A DNA stretch of 64,000 nt from Streptococcus suis (GCF_002960445.1 NZ_POJD01000142.1:434001-498000), one strand, 5' to 3'. Shown: positions 17,438 to 29,300, numbered from the stretch's first letter. The notes: generated from the letters alone by a model not told the origin. Program-made: numbers and translations.

Positions 17438-18466
17438 CTATCGTTTTATTTCACGTGACCCTTTTTTCAATAGCAAATCAATATCTGATTGACTGATGAC
17501 ATTAATGTCCCCTTCAATGGTATGTTTGAATTGAAAACTAGCCATCCCCAAGTCGACTATTTCTTGTGGCGTTTTTTCCTGCAAATAGCCCAAAATAATT
17601 CCTGCTGTAAAGGCATCCCCTGTCCCAACTCGGTCCAAAACTTGAATGGATTCTTTTTCCGTTTCATATAGAATACCATCTTGATACAAGTATGCCTTCA
17701 ACAAATATTCATTATTGTAGGTCATTTCCCTCTGGGTAAAAGCAAGACCCTGCAAAGAATAGTTCTCTGCTAAACCTTTAACAACCTTCAGCAAGGTATC
17801 CTTATCTTCATAAGGACGTTCTAGCCCCAATTCATCCTTCAGATCTTTTCCAGATTCATTTAAAAGTTGAATAGGCTCTAGGCCAAAGCAGATATCCGCC
17901 AATTGCACAAAGGGAGATAGTTTTTCCCTCGCTTCTTCAAAAGAAGACCACAAACTTTCGCGATAATTCAAGTCAAAGGAAACCTTGACACCCTGCGCCT
18001 TTGCTATCTCCATTAAGCGAAAAGCTAGGCGATAAATATCTGGATTCAAAGCGACCGTTATACCACTGACATGAAACCAATCGACACCGTCAAACATGCC
18101 TTCCAAATCATAATCTTCTTCCTTGGATAAGCTGAAAGCAGAATAATCACGGTCGTAGGTCACCTGGCTAGGTCTCAGAGAGAAACCCTTTTGATAATAA
18201 TAAAGCCCCAGCCTTCCCTCTTTTCGAATCACATATTTCTGTCCAATCTGCCGTGCAAAGAGAAAGTGTTCTGCCATTTTTCCTACTTCATTCTTAGGCA
18301 GTGCCGTCACCAACTCGACTGAGTGACCAAGCTGAGCTAAGCTGGCTAAAACATTCAACTCCGAACCACCAAACTGACAATCTAAACTCGTGGCCTGTGT
18401 TAAGGTCTGATAATGGGGAGGAGATAGCCGCAATAAAACTTCTCCAAATGCTAAAATTTTCTTCAT
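17438..18466 (-). CDS. kdgK: 2-keto-3-deoxygluconate kinase, PfkB family
   Basis: 342 residues. A PfkB-type kinase with the N-terminal Gly-Gly-Ser-Glu-Leu-Asn substrate region and the C-terminal anion-hole/catalytic motif Gly-Thr-Gly-Asp-Ala-Phe. In this pathway it phosphorylates KDG to KDPG with ATP. GGAGG precedes the ATG at 18466; the frame is open 39 nt further upstream but that part overlaps an intercistronic hairpin. Substrate assignment rests on context (uxuA and kdgA in the same locus), since PfkB kinases are hard to tell apart by sequence. Confidence 0.9.
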   Translation of the reverse strand: MKKILAFGEVLLRLSPPHYQTLTQATSLDCQFGGSELNVLASLAQLGHSVELVTALPKNEVGKMAEHFLFARQIGQKYVIRKEGRLGLYYYQKGFSLRPSQVTYDRDYSAFSLSKEEDYDLEGMFDGVDWFHVSGITVALNPDIYRLAFRLMEIAKAQGVKVSFDLNYRESLWSSFEEAREKLSPFVQLADICFGLEPIQLLNESGKDLKDELGLERPYEDKDTLLKVVKGLAENYSLQGLAFTQREMTYNNEYLLKAYLYQDGILYETEKESIQVLDRVGTGDAFTAGIILGYLQEKTPQEIVDLGMASFQFKHTIEGDINVISQSDIDLLLKKGSREIKR

Positions 18467-18484
18467 ACCGCCTCCTAGATGAAA

Positions 18485-18512
18485 GACCCAGCTGGAAGCC
18501 TCCAACTAGGTC
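18485..18512 (-). terminator. Intercistronic hairpin between the GPH gene and kdgK
   Basis: A 12-base stem with two G-U pairs (18485-18496 with 18501-18512) and a four-base loop, followed by only TTTC on the minus strand. It is more likely a partial terminator or mRNA-processing/stability hairpin than a full stop, as kdgK has no visible promoter of its own. Confidence 0.5.
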
Positions 18513-18521
18513 GTTAATGTA

Positions 18522-20075
18522 TTATTTATCGTCGTATTGATCAACCTTATATTGAGTTACATCAACATAATCCATATCAGATAATGGAACATTTTTCGCA
18601 ATCGCACGCACACGTTCTTCATCTTTTGCCGCTTTCATAACATGGATTTTCTCTTGAATACGAGCCATTTCTTCACGGTCTAGTTTGTAGAATTTCATCA
18701 AGAACAAGGATAGGCTCAAAACCACTGCTGGAATCACTGTCAATAGGACAATCAATGCCATTCTCAAATCTGTAGAGAAGGCCGTTTCAACAGTTGGGTA
18801 TTCTTTGCCAAAGCCAATAGCTGCTAATACAAAACCAACAACCATTGGGGCAAATGAAGAAGCAATTGAGTCTGTCAATGAGAAGATAGTCCCAATCATA
18901 CCTGACAAGTAACGACCAGATACTGATGTTTCATAGTCTGTAATATCCGCACCCATGGTCAATACCAAACCAGATGGAGCACTAGATGCGTAGCGAGCAA
19001 TGATATAAACAACAAAGAAACCGATTGTGTAGAGATTCCAATTTGACAAGTCTAACATCCCTGGTTTAGCAGAAAGAAGCATAACTGCTAGAATGATGAG
19101 ACCTGTAATACCTAATTGCAGTGCGGTTACATATGCAAAACGTAAACCTTTACGGCGAGCTAACTGAGCTGCTCCAACTGTTACTAGAATACCAGGTAAA
19201 ATCAAAAGCATAGACATCTTTCCTGAAAGGGCATAATCACCAAAGATGATACCATACAGCATAACCCCAATAACAGAGTCGCCGAAAAGCTGTGCAACAA
19301 ATTTTACAAAAGCTGCAGAGATTGAAAGAACCTGCAAAGGTTTGTTTCCTTTGATAACTTTCCAGTAGTCTTTCAACTTCGTTTCTTGCGTCTTCTCACC
19401 AAGACCAAAGTATTTCTTATTGTCTTTCTCCCAAATACCGATAATAGCAAGAATACCTAGAACAGCTGAAATAATGACTACACCAAGGAATAACTCTTGG
19501 AAGAATCCTGGGGTAAACCCACCATGTTTCGGAACCAAGGTTCCTGACACGACCACTTGGCTACCAGTCATTAAGATAGTTGTCGCAATACCATCAACAA
19601 TGTTAAAAATCGGACGTTGCTTTGGATCATTAGTAAGGGCAACCTGACCAGCCTTTGTAATAGTTTGTTGTAATGAATAGCCAATTTTATGGATAATTAA
19701 AACAACTAGGAATAAAGGTAGACGCAAACTTTCACTAACACCACTCAATCCTAACATCATAAAGAGTGAAGCCGCAGTGATGATATTCCCCAAGACTAAG
19801 ATTGGACGATACTTACCAAACTTAGTATCAGTCTTGTCAATGAGAACACCAATTGATGGATCAATAAATCCATCGAAGATACGAATATATCCCATGAGCT
19901 GACTAACAAATAGCGCTGCTAAACCAAGTACCCCTGTCGATAAATAAGTCACAAAAGTGAAGGCAACTAAGTAGATATTGGTCGACGAATTATTCATCGC
20001 AAACAATATAATTTGCCATAACTTGGCTTTGTTATAAGTAACGTCTTCGACACGTTGCTCAACATGTTTTTCCAT
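18522..20075 (-). CDS. GPH-family sugar:cation symporter, probably for glucuronides
   Basis: 517 residues with about 12 membrane spans. The N-terminal Ile-Asp-Lys-Thr-Asp-Thr-Lys-Phe-Gly-Lys-Tyr-Arg-Pro segment is the family signature of glycoside-pentoside-hexuronide symporters. It should bring glucuronides or short uronate oligosaccharides into the cell with Na+ or H+. The cytosolic C-terminus (about 60 residues, charged) has no EIIA domain, unlike LacS. It is the first gene of the unit GPH-kdgK-uidA-gntR and has a promoter with the GntR operator upstream. Confidence 0.9.
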   Translation of the reverse strand: MEKHVEQRVEDVTYNKAKLWQIILFAMNNSSTNIYLVAFTFVTYLSTGVLGLAALFVSQLMGYIRIFDGFIDPSIGVLIDKTDTKFGKYRPILVLGNIITAASLFMMLGLSGVSESLRLPLFLVVLIIHKIGYSLQQTITKAGQVALTNDPKQRPIFNIVDGIATTILMTGSQVVVSGTLVPKHGGFTPGFFQELFLGVVIISAVLGILAIIGIWEKDNKKYFGLGEKTQETKLKDYWKVIKGNKPLQVLSISAAFVKFVAQLFGDSVIGVMLYGIIFGDYALSGKMSMLLILPGILVTVGAAQLARRKGLRFAYVTALQLGITGLIILAVMLLSAKPGMLDLSNWNLYTIGFFVVYIIARYASSAPSGLVLTMGADITDYETSVSGRYLSGMIGTIFSLTDSIASSFAPMVVGFVLAAIGFGKEYPTVETAFSTDLRMALIVLLTVIPAVVLSLSLFLMKFYKLDREEMARIQEKIHVMKAAKDEERVRAIAKNVPLSDMDYVDVTQYKVDQYDDK

Positions 20076-20110
20076 TGGAAAGTCCTCCTAAATTTTTCTA
20101 CGATAAAATC

Positions 20111-20160
20111 GTAAGCGTTTTCTTTAAGTATATTTTAATATTCATCTGATGATTTGTCAA
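20111..20160 (-). promoter_or_regulatory. GPH symporter promoter with GntR operator and cre-like site
   Basis: Minus-strand -35 TTGACA (20155-20160) and -10 TAAAAT (20132-20137), 17 nt apart. The spacer contains TCATC-A-GATGA (20142-20152), identical to the kdgA operator except at the central base, in the same place. A cre-like AGAAAACGCTTAC (20111-20123) lies just past the expected transcript start. Confidence 0.85.
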
Positions 20161-20197
20161 TTGTTTTTGTAAAAAAATTTAATTTTTATTAAAAAAA

Positions 20198-20220
20198 GAC
20201 GATTTTAAGTAAAAATCGTC
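20198..20220 (-). terminator. Intrinsic terminator after endA
   Basis: GACGATTTT pairs with AAAATCGTC, followed by seven T on the minus strand. It lies between the endA stop and the GPH promoter. An imperfect copy of the GntR half-site also occurs at about 20248-20258. Confidence 0.85.
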
Positions 20221-20267
20221 TGATATATTGCATTTTTGAAATATTAAATCATCTGAGAACTTATACA

Positions 20268-21104
20268 CTAGTTAGCGTGAATCTCTCCACTATGATAATT
20301 AATACTCAAGCCACTCTGTACATTGGGAACAAATACATTAAACTCTAAGCTTCCATCGGATGATTTGGCTTCCAGATGGCTTCCGACTGGAATTAGGTCA
20401 TCATTTTCTGCATAGACCAAGGTGACACGGTAGCGTACCCGCTTGTTCTTGTCTAGTGCTTTTCGTACCAAGGTTTCAAAGTAATTCTGCCCTGTCGAGG
20501 TAGGGTCGTTGGCTTGGTTGGACCAGGCTGTCTGAACTGCGATGTTCTTAGGATTGCTAGTTGACGCATCAAAACCAGAAAGTCCGCCAATTAAAGCATA
20601 ACCTAGGAGGTGTCCACGGTCCACGGCATGGTCATATTCACCTGGCAAATCATGAATTTGGTGCCAGCCAGCAGGTGTCCAAGATGTCCGACCATTACCA
20701 GTTGCCTCACGGTCCTTGTACTGCCTTGTCGACTTTGCTAGAAGAGCATTAGCGACTGTTGGTACCGTCTCTCCCTGTACAGTCTTTGTCTTGTTGTCAC
20801 CATAAGGTGTGCTGGCTACAGAAGCATCCAAATCCGTCTTATTTCCATTGATAAGAAAAGCACCTGCCCCATTCCAGTCAATCGAGTTCCCAAGTTGTTT
20901 TTTGACACTCTCCGTTAATACAGAGCTAGCCAATTCCTGACTAGGTGTAGCCTCACTTGCCTGCGATTGATTCACATAGTAGGAATAACTGGCTGTATTA
21001 TTGCTACTCGAATTATTTAAAAAATAGCCTCCGCCTACTACAACAATAGTAGCTAACAAACTAAGCAGGCTCATGGCCTGTTTTTTTACATTTTTCTTTG
21101 ACAT
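20268..21104 (-). CDS. endA: Membrane-anchored DNA-entry nuclease EndA
   Basis: 278 residues. A single N-terminal membrane segment (about 10-30) anchors the protein with the nuclease outside. The DNA/RNA non-specific endonuclease motif Asp162-Arg-Gly-His165 gives the catalytic His, and an Asn-rich segment further on (about 185-205) supplies the Mg2+ ligand. In pneumococcus EndA degrades one strand during DNA uptake and also cuts neutrophil-trap DNA. The order murA-epuA-endA matches other streptococci. A terminator lies between epuA and endA. Confidence 0.93.
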   Translation of the reverse strand: MSKKNVKKQAMSLLSLLATIVVVGGGYFLNNSSSNNTASYSYYVNQSQASEATPSQELASSVLTESVKKQLGNSIDWNGAGAFLINGNKTDLDASVASTPYGDNKTKTVQGETVPTVANALLAKSTRQYKDREATGNGRTSWTPAGWHQIHDLPGEYDHAVDRGHLLGYALIGGLSGFDASTSNPKNIAVQTAWSNQANDPTSTGQNYFETLVRKALDKNKRVRYRVTLVYAENDDLIPVGSHLEAKSSDGSLEFNVFVPNVQSGLSINYHSGEIHAN

Positions 21105-21121
21105 ATTTCTCCCATCAAAAA

Positions 21122-21137
21122 AGCAGGTTTCCCTACT
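21122..21137 (-). terminator. Small terminator between epuA and endA
   Basis: AGTAGG-GAAA-CCTGCT hairpin with a GAAA tetraloop, followed by a run of T on the minus strand. It should reduce read-through from murA-epuA into endA. Confidence 0.7.
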
Positions 21138-21324
21138 TTCCTGTAAATTTATTGATTAAATCCTGCCACTTGGCTGGAGAGAGGATAGCCAATAGATTAT
21201 CCCCATCACCAATGACACCATAGCCAACCATTAGTCCTAATGCAAAAACAATTAGTGCTAAAAGTGCCACGATGGCCACAAGAAGCAGATTTTTTCCAAC
21301 ATAGTTAAGATTTTCCTTATCCAT
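21133..21324 (-). CDS. epuA: EpuA family small membrane protein
   Basis: 63 residues with one hydrophobic segment (about 15-37), matching the EpuA family, which databases label 'DNA-directed RNA polymerase subunit beta' although the protein is only a short membrane peptide. The start at 21324 overlaps the end of murA by eight bases, in a different frame, with GGAG ten bases ahead, so translation is probably coupled. Its function is not established; the name comes from its position upstream of endA. Confidence 0.85.
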   Translation of the reverse strand: MDKENLNYVGKNLLLVAIVALLALIVFALGLMVGYGVIGDGDNLLAILSPAKWQDLINKFTGK

Positions 21325-22600
21325 TTTCAACTTCTCCACTTACACGTTTAATATCTGCCCCTAAGCCAGCTAACTTCTCATGGAATTGATAATAGCCTCG
21401 GTCCAAATGCGTCAACTTACCAACAGTGGTTTCACCTTCAGCGACCAAACCAGCCAAAATCAAGGCTGCACTAGCTCGCAAGTCCGTTGACATAACTTGA
21501 GCACCCTGTAAAGCTTGCCCACCTGTAATGATAGCGGTATCTCGTAAAATTTCCGAATGCAAGTCCATTCGACGCATTTCTTCTAAATGCTGGAAACGAT
21601 TTTCGAATACCGTTTCAATCATAGTTGACTCGCCCTTTGCAACAGCCATAAGAGCTGTAAATTGAGCCTGCATATCCGTTGGGAAGCCTGGGTGTGGTAA
21701 GGTTTTTACTGTTACAGGTTTGAGCTTGTCCACTTGCGAACGAACTCGGATGCCTTCAGCTTCTTCCGTCACTTCAACTCCCATTTCCAACATCTTAGAG
21801 ATAAGTGGACGGTTGTGTTCCCAAACGGCATCCTTGACTAAGACATCACCACCAGTCATGGCCGCAGCCACCATAAAGGTCCCTGCTTCGATGCGGTCTT
21901 GGACAACTTGGTGTTCTGCTCCATATAGTTGGTCCACACCAGTAATGGTAATGGTTTCTGTTCCTGCTCCCTTGACATTTGCCCCCATTTTGTTAAGGAA
22001 AATAGCCAGGTCAACGATTTCTGGTTCCCGCGCAGCATTTTCCAAAACAGTCGTACCTTGGGCAAGGGTTGCAGCCATCATTAAGTTTTGAGTTGCCCCT
22101 ACACTTGGGAAGTCCAGATAGATATGGGCGCCCTGCAACTTCTCAGCACTTGCCTCAATGTAGCCAGCACGTTGCTTAATCTTAGCACCGAGGGCTTGGA
22201 GCCCTTTCAAATGCAAATCAATAGGACGGCTACCGATGGTACAACCACCTGGCATAGAAACCTTGGCATAGCCATTCCGAGCCAAGATTGGACCAAGAAT
22301 AACAATAGAAGCCCGCATCTGACTAACATATTTATATGGAGTTTCGTTACCCAGTCGACCAGTCGCATCAATGTCAATGGTCTTGGTTTCTTCATCAAAT
22401 TTAACTCGAACCCCCAAACCACGAACCACATTGTTCATGGTATAAACATCAGAAAGAATTGGTACCTGAGTTAATTTGGTTTGTCCTTGACTTGCTAGGA
22501 CAGTCGCTGCCAGCAAGGGCAGAACAGCATTCTTAGCCCCTTCAATTTCCACCTGACCCTTCAAGCCAGTTTTACTACCTTTTACAATAATTGTATCCAT
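21317..22600 (-). CDS. murA: UDP-N-acetylglucosamine 1-carboxyvinyltransferase
   Basis: 427 residues, full length for MurA. It transfers enolpyruvate from PEP to UDP-GlcNAc, the first committed step of peptidoglycan synthesis in the cytosol. The catalytic Cys at position 120 sits in Pro-Gly-Gly-Cys-Thr-Ile-Gly-Ser-Arg, so the enzyme should be fosfomycin-sensitive in principle. The Lys-Asn near residues 23-24 (Gly-Ala-Lys-Asn-Ala) is also conserved. Low-GC Gram-positives usually have two MurA enzymes; the place between atpC/DUF1146 and epuA identifies this as the copy commonly called murA1. Confidence 0.95.
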   Translation of the reverse strand: MDTIIVKGSKTGLKGQVEIEGAKNAVLPLLAATVLASQGQTKLTQVPILSDVYTMNNVVRGLGVRVKFDEETKTIDIDATGRLGNETPYKYVSQMRASIVILGPILARNGYAKVSMPGGCTIGSRPIDLHLKGLQALGAKIKQRAGYIEASAEKLQGAHIYLDFPSVGATQNLMMAATLAQGTTVLENAAREPEIVDLAIFLNKMGANVKGAGTETITITGVDQLYGAEHQVVQDRIEAGTFMVAAAMTGGDVLVKDAVWEHNRPLISKMLEMGVEVTEEAEGIRVRSQVDKLKPVTVKTLPHPGFPTDMQAQFTALMAVAKGESTMIETVFENRFQHLEEMRRMDLHSEILRDTAIITGGQALQGAQVMSTDLRASAALILAGLVAEGETTVGKLTHLDRGYYQFHEKLAGLGADIKRVSGEVENG

Positions 22601-22619
22601 ATACTACTCTTTTCTATTA

Positions 22620-22844
22620 TTATCTATTAGCAAATGAACGCCCGACCACCAATAATTCTAAAAAGAAGTTGGAAACTAGGTAGCCTAGAGCGATTGCTAG
22701 AAATAAAATTAGTAGGTTGATTTTCCGCTGATTATCACCTGTTACTTTTAGCCACCGTGACCAGTCAACTGTTGTCACCAATAGATGATGGGCCAGATAG
22801 ATAAACAGTATGTGACTAAAAAACTGTAAGATTGAAATCATCAT
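22620..22844 (-). CDS. DUF1146 family membrane protein
   Basis: 74 residues with two membrane spans (about 5-25 and 42-65) linked by a short charged loop, the DUF1146 pattern found after atp operons in Firmicutes. The ATG at 22844 is exactly six bases past a TGGTATAAT extended -10, so the mRNA may start at the A of the ATG; no Shine-Dalgarno is present. The open frame runs further upstream but through the atp terminator. The role is unknown. Confidence 0.8.
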   Translation of the reverse strand: MMISILQFFSHILFIYLAHHLLVTTVDWSRWLKVTGDNQRKINLLILFLAIALGYLVSNFFLELLVVGRSFANR

Positions 22845-22850
22845 ATTTCC

Positions 22851-22859
22851 ATTATACCA
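22851..22859 (-). promoter_or_regulatory. Extended -10 promoter of DUF1146-murA-epuA
   Basis: Minus-strand TGGTATAAT (TATAAT at 22851-22856). No good -35 is seen at 17 nt. The predicted transcript start coincides with the DUF1146 start codon. Confidence 0.6.
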
Positions 22860-22873
22860 TGAAATGAAAAAAT

Positions 22874-22896
22874 GAGATTGAACCAAGTCCAATCCC
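22874..22896 (-). terminator. Intrinsic terminator of the ATP synthase operon
   Basis: GGGATTG pairs with CAATCTC (one G-U) around a nine-base loop, followed by ATTTTTTC on the minus strand, 16 nt past the atpC stop. Confidence 0.8.
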
Positions 22897-22911
22897 ATCT
22901 CCTTTATTGTG

Positions 22912-23328
22912 TTAATGTTTACCAACTCGAATACGGTTAATGGCACGTTGGAGAGCAACTGTGGCACGTTTTTCCAAATCGGCATTGTGGGCGTTGTGAG
23001 CCTCTTCAAGCTCTCTTTCTGCTCGCAATTTAGCCCGTTCTGCACGGCTAATATCGATATCACGTTCACGCTCTGCCGAGTCCGAAATCACCGTAATCAT
23101 ATTCTTATTGATTTCAATGATGCCACCGTTAACAGCTATCCAGTCCACATGGTTTTCATCATCAACACGGCGGACCTTCATTTCATCAATTTCCAAAACG
23201 GCAATCAATTCCTCATGTCCGGGATAAATCCCCATCTCTCCTTCAACTGTCTTAACCAAGACAAAAGCGGCATGATGGTCATACTTCATTCCATCTGGTG
23301 TCACAATTTGAACAGTCATTTGTTCCAT
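22912..23328 (-). CDS. atpC: ATP synthase epsilon subunit
   Basis: 138 residues. An N-terminal beta-sandwich (about 1-85) and C-terminal helical hairpin (about 90-138) form the rotor-stalk subunit that also inhibits ATP hydrolysis. GAGGTGG precedes the ATG at 23328; an ATG three codons later is less well spaced. It is the last gene of the atp operon and is followed by a terminator. Confidence 0.93.
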   Translation of the reverse strand: MEQMTVQIVTPDGMKYDHHAAFVLVKTVEGEMGIYPGHEELIAVLEIDEMKVRRVDDENHVDWIAVNGGIIEINKNMITVISDSAERERDIDISRAERAKLRAERELEEAHNAHNADLEKRATVALQRAINRIRVGKH

Positions 23329-23338
23329 AAGCCACCTC

Positions 23339-25643
<2,305 letters not shown>

Positions 25644-25654
25644 CATTCACTCCT

Positions 25655-27157
25655 TTACTTAAAGACAGATTGGTCTTTGAAGGCTTGAATTGCAGCATTC
25701 AACTCATCTGTATCAGGTAGGTCTTTGGTTGTACGAATGACATCCAAAAGATTGTCAAAATGCAAATCAAAATAAGCATACAACTCTTCTTCAAATGCCA
25801 AAATATCATCAATCGGCACTGAATCAAGATAGCCATTTGTCAATGCATATAAAATCAAAACTTGTTTTTCAACTGGAAGTGGCTTATGCAATGGCTGTTT
25901 CAAGACTTCCACAGTTCGACGACCGCGGTTGAGTTTGGCCTGGGTTGCCGCATCCAAATCCGAACCGAATTGTGTAAAGGCCTCTAATTCACGATAAGAT
26001 GCCAAGTCGATACGAAGGGTGCCAGCCACCTTCTTCATAGCTTTAATTTGAGCTGAACCACCAACACGAGATACAGAAGAACCTGCATCAATGGCTGGAC
26101 GGATACCTGAGTTAAACAAGTCATCCTTCAAGAAGATTTGTCCGTCTGTAATCGAAATAACGTTGGTCGCGATGTAGGCTGAAATATCACCTGCCTGTGT
26201 TTCGATAAATGGCAGAGCTGTAATAGAACCGCCACCTAATTCATCAGAAACCTTGGCTGAACGCTCCAGCAAACGGCTATGCAAGTAGAAAACATCCCCT
26301 GGATAGGCTTCACGACCTGGAGGACGACGAAGCAAGAGGGACAATTCACGGTAAGCTACCGCCTGTTTTGACAAATCATCATAAACAATCAAGACGTGCT
26401 TGCCTTCATACATGAACTCTTCTGCCATGGCAACACCCGCATACGGAGCCAAGAATAGCAATGGTGACGGCTGTGATGCAGATGCAGTTACAACGATAGT
26501 GTAATCCAAGGCACCAAACTGACGAAGGGTTTCCACCTGGGTACGAACCGTTGATTCTTTCTGACCAATGGCAACATAGATACAAATCATATCTTTGCCT
26601 TTTTGGTTAAGAATGGCATCGATAGCGACAGATGTCTTACCTGTCTGACGGTCCCCGATAATCAATTCACGCTGACCTCGACCAATTGGAACCAAAGCAT
26701 CAATAGCCTTAAGACCAGTTTGCAACGGCTCATTTACTGATTTTCGTTGCATAACACCTGGCGCTGGGTACTCGATCGGACGGGTTTTAGTCGTACGAAT
26801 GTCACCAAGACCATCCACTGGTTGCCCAAGTGGATTGATGACACGACCAATCAAGGCTGAGCCAACTGGCACTTCCATGATTTTACCAGTCCGACGAACA
26901 ACAGAACCCTCACGGATATCTGTAAATTCACCCAGAATGATGATACCAACATCGTTGGTTTCTAAGTTTTGGGCCATACCAATGGTGCCATTTTCAAATA
27001 CCAAAAGCTCTCCACTCATGGCATTGTCAAGACCTTGCGCACGGGCGATACCGTCACCAATGTAGGTTACGACACCAGTTTCTGTATAGTCAAAGTCAGG
27101 CTGAAAGCCTTCAATTTGTTGTTTTAGTAAAGCGCTAATTTCTTGTGCATTTATCAA
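25655..27157 (-). CDS. atpA: ATP synthase alpha subunit
   Basis: 500 residues, the regulatory nucleotide-binding subunit of F1. The Walker A motif is Gly-Asp-Arg-Gln-Thr-Gly-Lys-Thr near residues 169-176; the family signature [11 protein letters not shown] is near 365. The gene is in the standard place between atpH and atpG. Confidence 0.97.
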   Translation of the reverse strand: MINAQEISALLKQQIEGFQPDFDYTETGVVTYIGDGIARAQGLDNAMSGELLVFENGTIGMAQNLETNDVGIIILGEFTDIREGSVVRRTGKIMEVPVGSALIGRVINPLGQPVDGLGDIRTTKTRPIEYPAPGVMQRKSVNEPLQTGLKAIDALVPIGRGQRELIIGDRQTGKTSVAIDAILNQKGKDMICIYVAIGQKESTVRTQVETLRQFGALDYTIVVTASASQPSPLLFLAPYAGVAMAEEFMYEGKHVLIVYDDLSKQAVAYRELSLLLRRPPGREAYPGDVFYLHSRLLERSAKVSDELGGGSITALPFIETQAGDISAYIATNVISITDGQIFLKDDLFNSGIRPAIDAGSSVSRVGGSAQIKAMKKVAGTLRIDLASYRELEAFTQFGSDLDAATQAKLNRGRRTVEVLKQPLHKPLPVEKQVLILYALTNGYLDSVPIDDILAFEEELYAYFDLHFDNLLDVIRTTKDLPDTDELNAAIQAFKDQSVFK

Positions 27158-27178
27158 AAGAACACCACTTTCTATTTT

Positions 27179-27712
27179 CTAAAGTTTTTTTCTAATATCC
27201 TTCAATTGTGTTCGAACACTTGCATCGATTACCTTGTGGTTAACACTCACAATGAAACCACCGAGTAGACTTTGGTCTAATTCTTCGATGATAGTACGTA
27301 CACGTAAGGAGAATCGTTCTTCCACTAACTGACGTAGTCGGTCTTTTTGCACCTCAGTCAAAGGATAAACAGAAACCACATGGGCTTCAAATTCATTTTT
27401 AAATTTACTAATCTGTAAACGGACACGCTCTAGTGTTTCCAGTAGCAAGTCTGCATGCCCATCACGAATAATATCCTCAATCAAATCATTGATTTGCCAG
27501 AAACTTGATTGGCGAACGGTTCGTACGAATGCAGCTTTTTCCTCTCTTGATACCGTAGCAGACAACAAAAGACGATTAAGTTTGCTATCATGGATAATCG
27601 TAATCAATTCAGAAAGCTGGTCATACATTTCCCAAATTTCTGCATGATCACTGACTTTTTCAACAAATGATAGAGCGTATTTTTGCACAAGGGCATTTTC
27701 TCTAGCGTTCAT
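27179..27712 (-). CDS. atpH: ATP synthase delta subunit
   Basis: 177 residues. An N-terminal helical bundle caps F1 and a C-terminal part contacts the b stalk; the end has the Leu-Leu-Gly-Gly-Phe-Ile-Val and Asp-Ala-Ser-Val-Arg pattern of the family. Its start codon directly follows the atpF stop, so translation is likely coupled. Confidence 0.95.
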   Translation of the reverse strand: MNARENALVQKYALSFVEKVSDHAEIWEMYDQLSELITIIHDSKLNRLLLSATVSREEKAAFVRTVRQSSFWQINDLIEDIIRDGHADLLLETLERVRLQISKFKNEFEAHVVSVYPLTEVQKDRLRQLVEERFSLRVRTIIEELDQSLLGGFIVSVNHKVIDASVRTQLKDIRKKL

Positions 27713-28219
27713 CTACTTTTCTCCCAGCTTATCCAAATAACGATCAATCAAATTGCTGTGGGCTGCCTGGTCTAGGTCTTCTAAAATGATTTTACCTGCC
27801 AAATCAACTGCCAACTCAGCCACTTGAATACGCAGGTTTTCCTGAGCTTCACGTTTTTCAGCTTCGATTTCCATCTGCGCTTTTTGTTTCAAGCCTTGGA
27901 TTTCAACTTCTGCCTGTTCAAGAAGACGTTTTTTCTCTAGTTTCGCTCGCTCAATAGCGTCTTGAATGATTTTTTGTCCTTCAACACGACCTTGAACCAA
28001 TTCCTGTTCCCGTTGTTGAACCAGGTTTGAAGCTGCAGTTAATTTTTCTTCTGCCGCATCAATATCATTGGCAATCTTATTGGCACGTTCTTCAAAAATA
28101 CCTGTAATTCGGTCCCAAGCGAATACACGAATAAGGATAATCAATATCGCAAAAGAAGCCGTTACGAGAATAAAGTTTCCAAGAACAGTGCTAGATTGCA
28201 TTGCTAAAATTGTTGCCAT
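27713..28219 (-). CDS. atpF: ATP synthase b subunit
   Basis: 168 residues: one N-terminal membrane span (about 13-33) followed by a long charged, Glu- and Lys-rich helix that forms the peripheral stalk as a dimer. It sits between atpB and atpH. Confidence 0.95.
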   Translation of the reverse strand: MATILAMQSSTVLGNFILVTASFAILIILIRVFAWDRITGIFEERANKIANDIDAAEEKLTAASNLVQQREQELVQGRVEGQKIIQDAIERAKLEKKRLLEQAEVEIQGLKQKAQMEIEAEKREAQENLRIQVAELAVDLAGKIILEDLDQAAHSNLIDRYLDKLGEK

Positions 28220-28236
28220 ATTTTTCTTTCCCTTTC

Positions 28237-28953
28237 TTACTCACCATGACCGTGGATTTTTTTGTTCAAGTACATGGATACCAGCATGACAAATACATAG
28301 CCTTGCAAACATGAAATGAAGACAGAGAAGCCTGTCCAGACAATGTTTAGTGCAAATGCAACTGGATAAGCTACTGCACTTTGTTGTGATAGCTGTAAAA
28401 GAAGTGAAACCAAAACCTCACCTGCGTAAATATTACCGTACAAGCGCAAGGCAAGTGAAGCAAGGTTGGTAATTTCTTCTAAAATGTTCATCGGAGTCAT
28501 TGCCAAAGGGGTCACAAAATCTTTCAGATATTGCTTAACCCCTCTACGGCGCATACCCTCGACATGACAAAAAACAGTTGCAATGGCTGCTAGTCCAAAA
28601 TCGTAGGCCATGTTGGCTGTCGGAGATGTCCACAAATTATGACCTTCTGCTGTTTCCAACTTGGTCATCAAACCCAAGTTATTTGCTACCAAAAGAAAGG
28701 TGAAGACCGTGAAGAAGAACAAGGCGTACCTTTTAGCATCTTCATCTCCAAGATTTCCCTTAGTGAAATTGATGGTCAATTCGTACACGTACTCCAAAAC
28801 ATTCTGTTTTCCTTTTGGCTTCAGTTCCATTCGGCGACTAGCCCAAAAAACAAGTAAGAAAATAACGGAAATGGTTATGATAGAAACCAATACCATGGTC
28901 AGGTCAAAGGTTACGGGACCAAGGGTAAGGGTTGGACTTAAATGTTCTTCCAA
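28237..28953 (-). CDS. atpB: ATP synthase a subunit
   Basis: 238 residues with about five or six membrane spans. The essential arginine is in the [16 protein letters not shown] segment, which is the family signature; this Arg faces the rotor ring during proton transfer. GGAGG precedes the start. Confidence 0.96.
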   Translation of the reverse strand: MEEHLSPTLTLGPVTFDLTMVLVSIITISVIFLLVFWASRRMELKPKGKQNVLEYVYELTINFTKGNLGDEDAKRYALFFFTVFTFLLVANNLGLMTKLETAEGHNLWTSPTANMAYDFGLAAIATVFCHVEGMRRRGVKQYLKDFVTPLAMTPMNILEEITNLASLALRLYGNIYAGEVLVSLLLQLSQQSAVAYPVAFALNIVWTGFSVFISCLQGYVFVMLVSMYLNKKIHGHGE

Positions 28954-28989
28954 TGGAGGTTCCCCCCTTTTCTATTTCTCTATTTTCTA

Positions 28990-29190
28990 CTATTTCAAGA
29001 CAAACATCATAGCCAAGGTTACGAAGAACGTTCCCTCGATAAAGGCAACACCCAAGAATACACCAGCCATTAACTTGCTTTGCATTTCTGGTTGACGTGC
29101 AGTCGAACTAAGGTAAGAAGCTACCAACAGTCCTTCACCAATACTTACACCAAGACAGGCCAAACCTAAAGCCAATGCGCCTAAATTCAT
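28990..29190 (-). CDS. atpE: ATP synthase c subunit
   Basis: 66 residues forming a two-helix hairpin. The polar loop Ala-Arg-Gln-Pro-Glu is at 31-35 and the proton-binding carboxylate is Glu52. It lies first in the operon, ahead of atpB, the order found in streptococci and not the usual a-then-c order. There is no sign of the polar-ligand set typical of Na+ rings, so H+ is the probable ion. Confidence 0.95.
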   Translation of the reverse strand: MNLGALALGLACLGVSIGEGLLVASYLSSTARQPEMQSKLMAGVFLGVAFIEGTFFVTLAMMFVLK

Positions 29191-29224
29191 AACGAATTCT
29201 CCTTTTAAAATTTAATACCATGTA

Positions 29225-29253
29225 AGGATACTCCTAAAACATCTATTTGTCAA
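29225..29253 (-). promoter_or_regulatory. Promoter of the ATP synthase operon
   Basis: Minus-strand -35 TTGACA (29248-29253) and -10 TATCCT (29225-29230) with a 17-nt spacer, 35 nt upstream of the atpE start. Confidence 0.8.
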
Positions 29254-29300
29254 GAAAATACCGCCTTTGGAAGCGTTTAATTCGCTATTGAAATAGAAAA

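Noticed and set aside
20242..20260. ATCATCTGAGA near the endA stop as a third GntR operator
   Set aside because: Only one half of the palindrome is intact and there is no promoter beside it; kept only as a remark.
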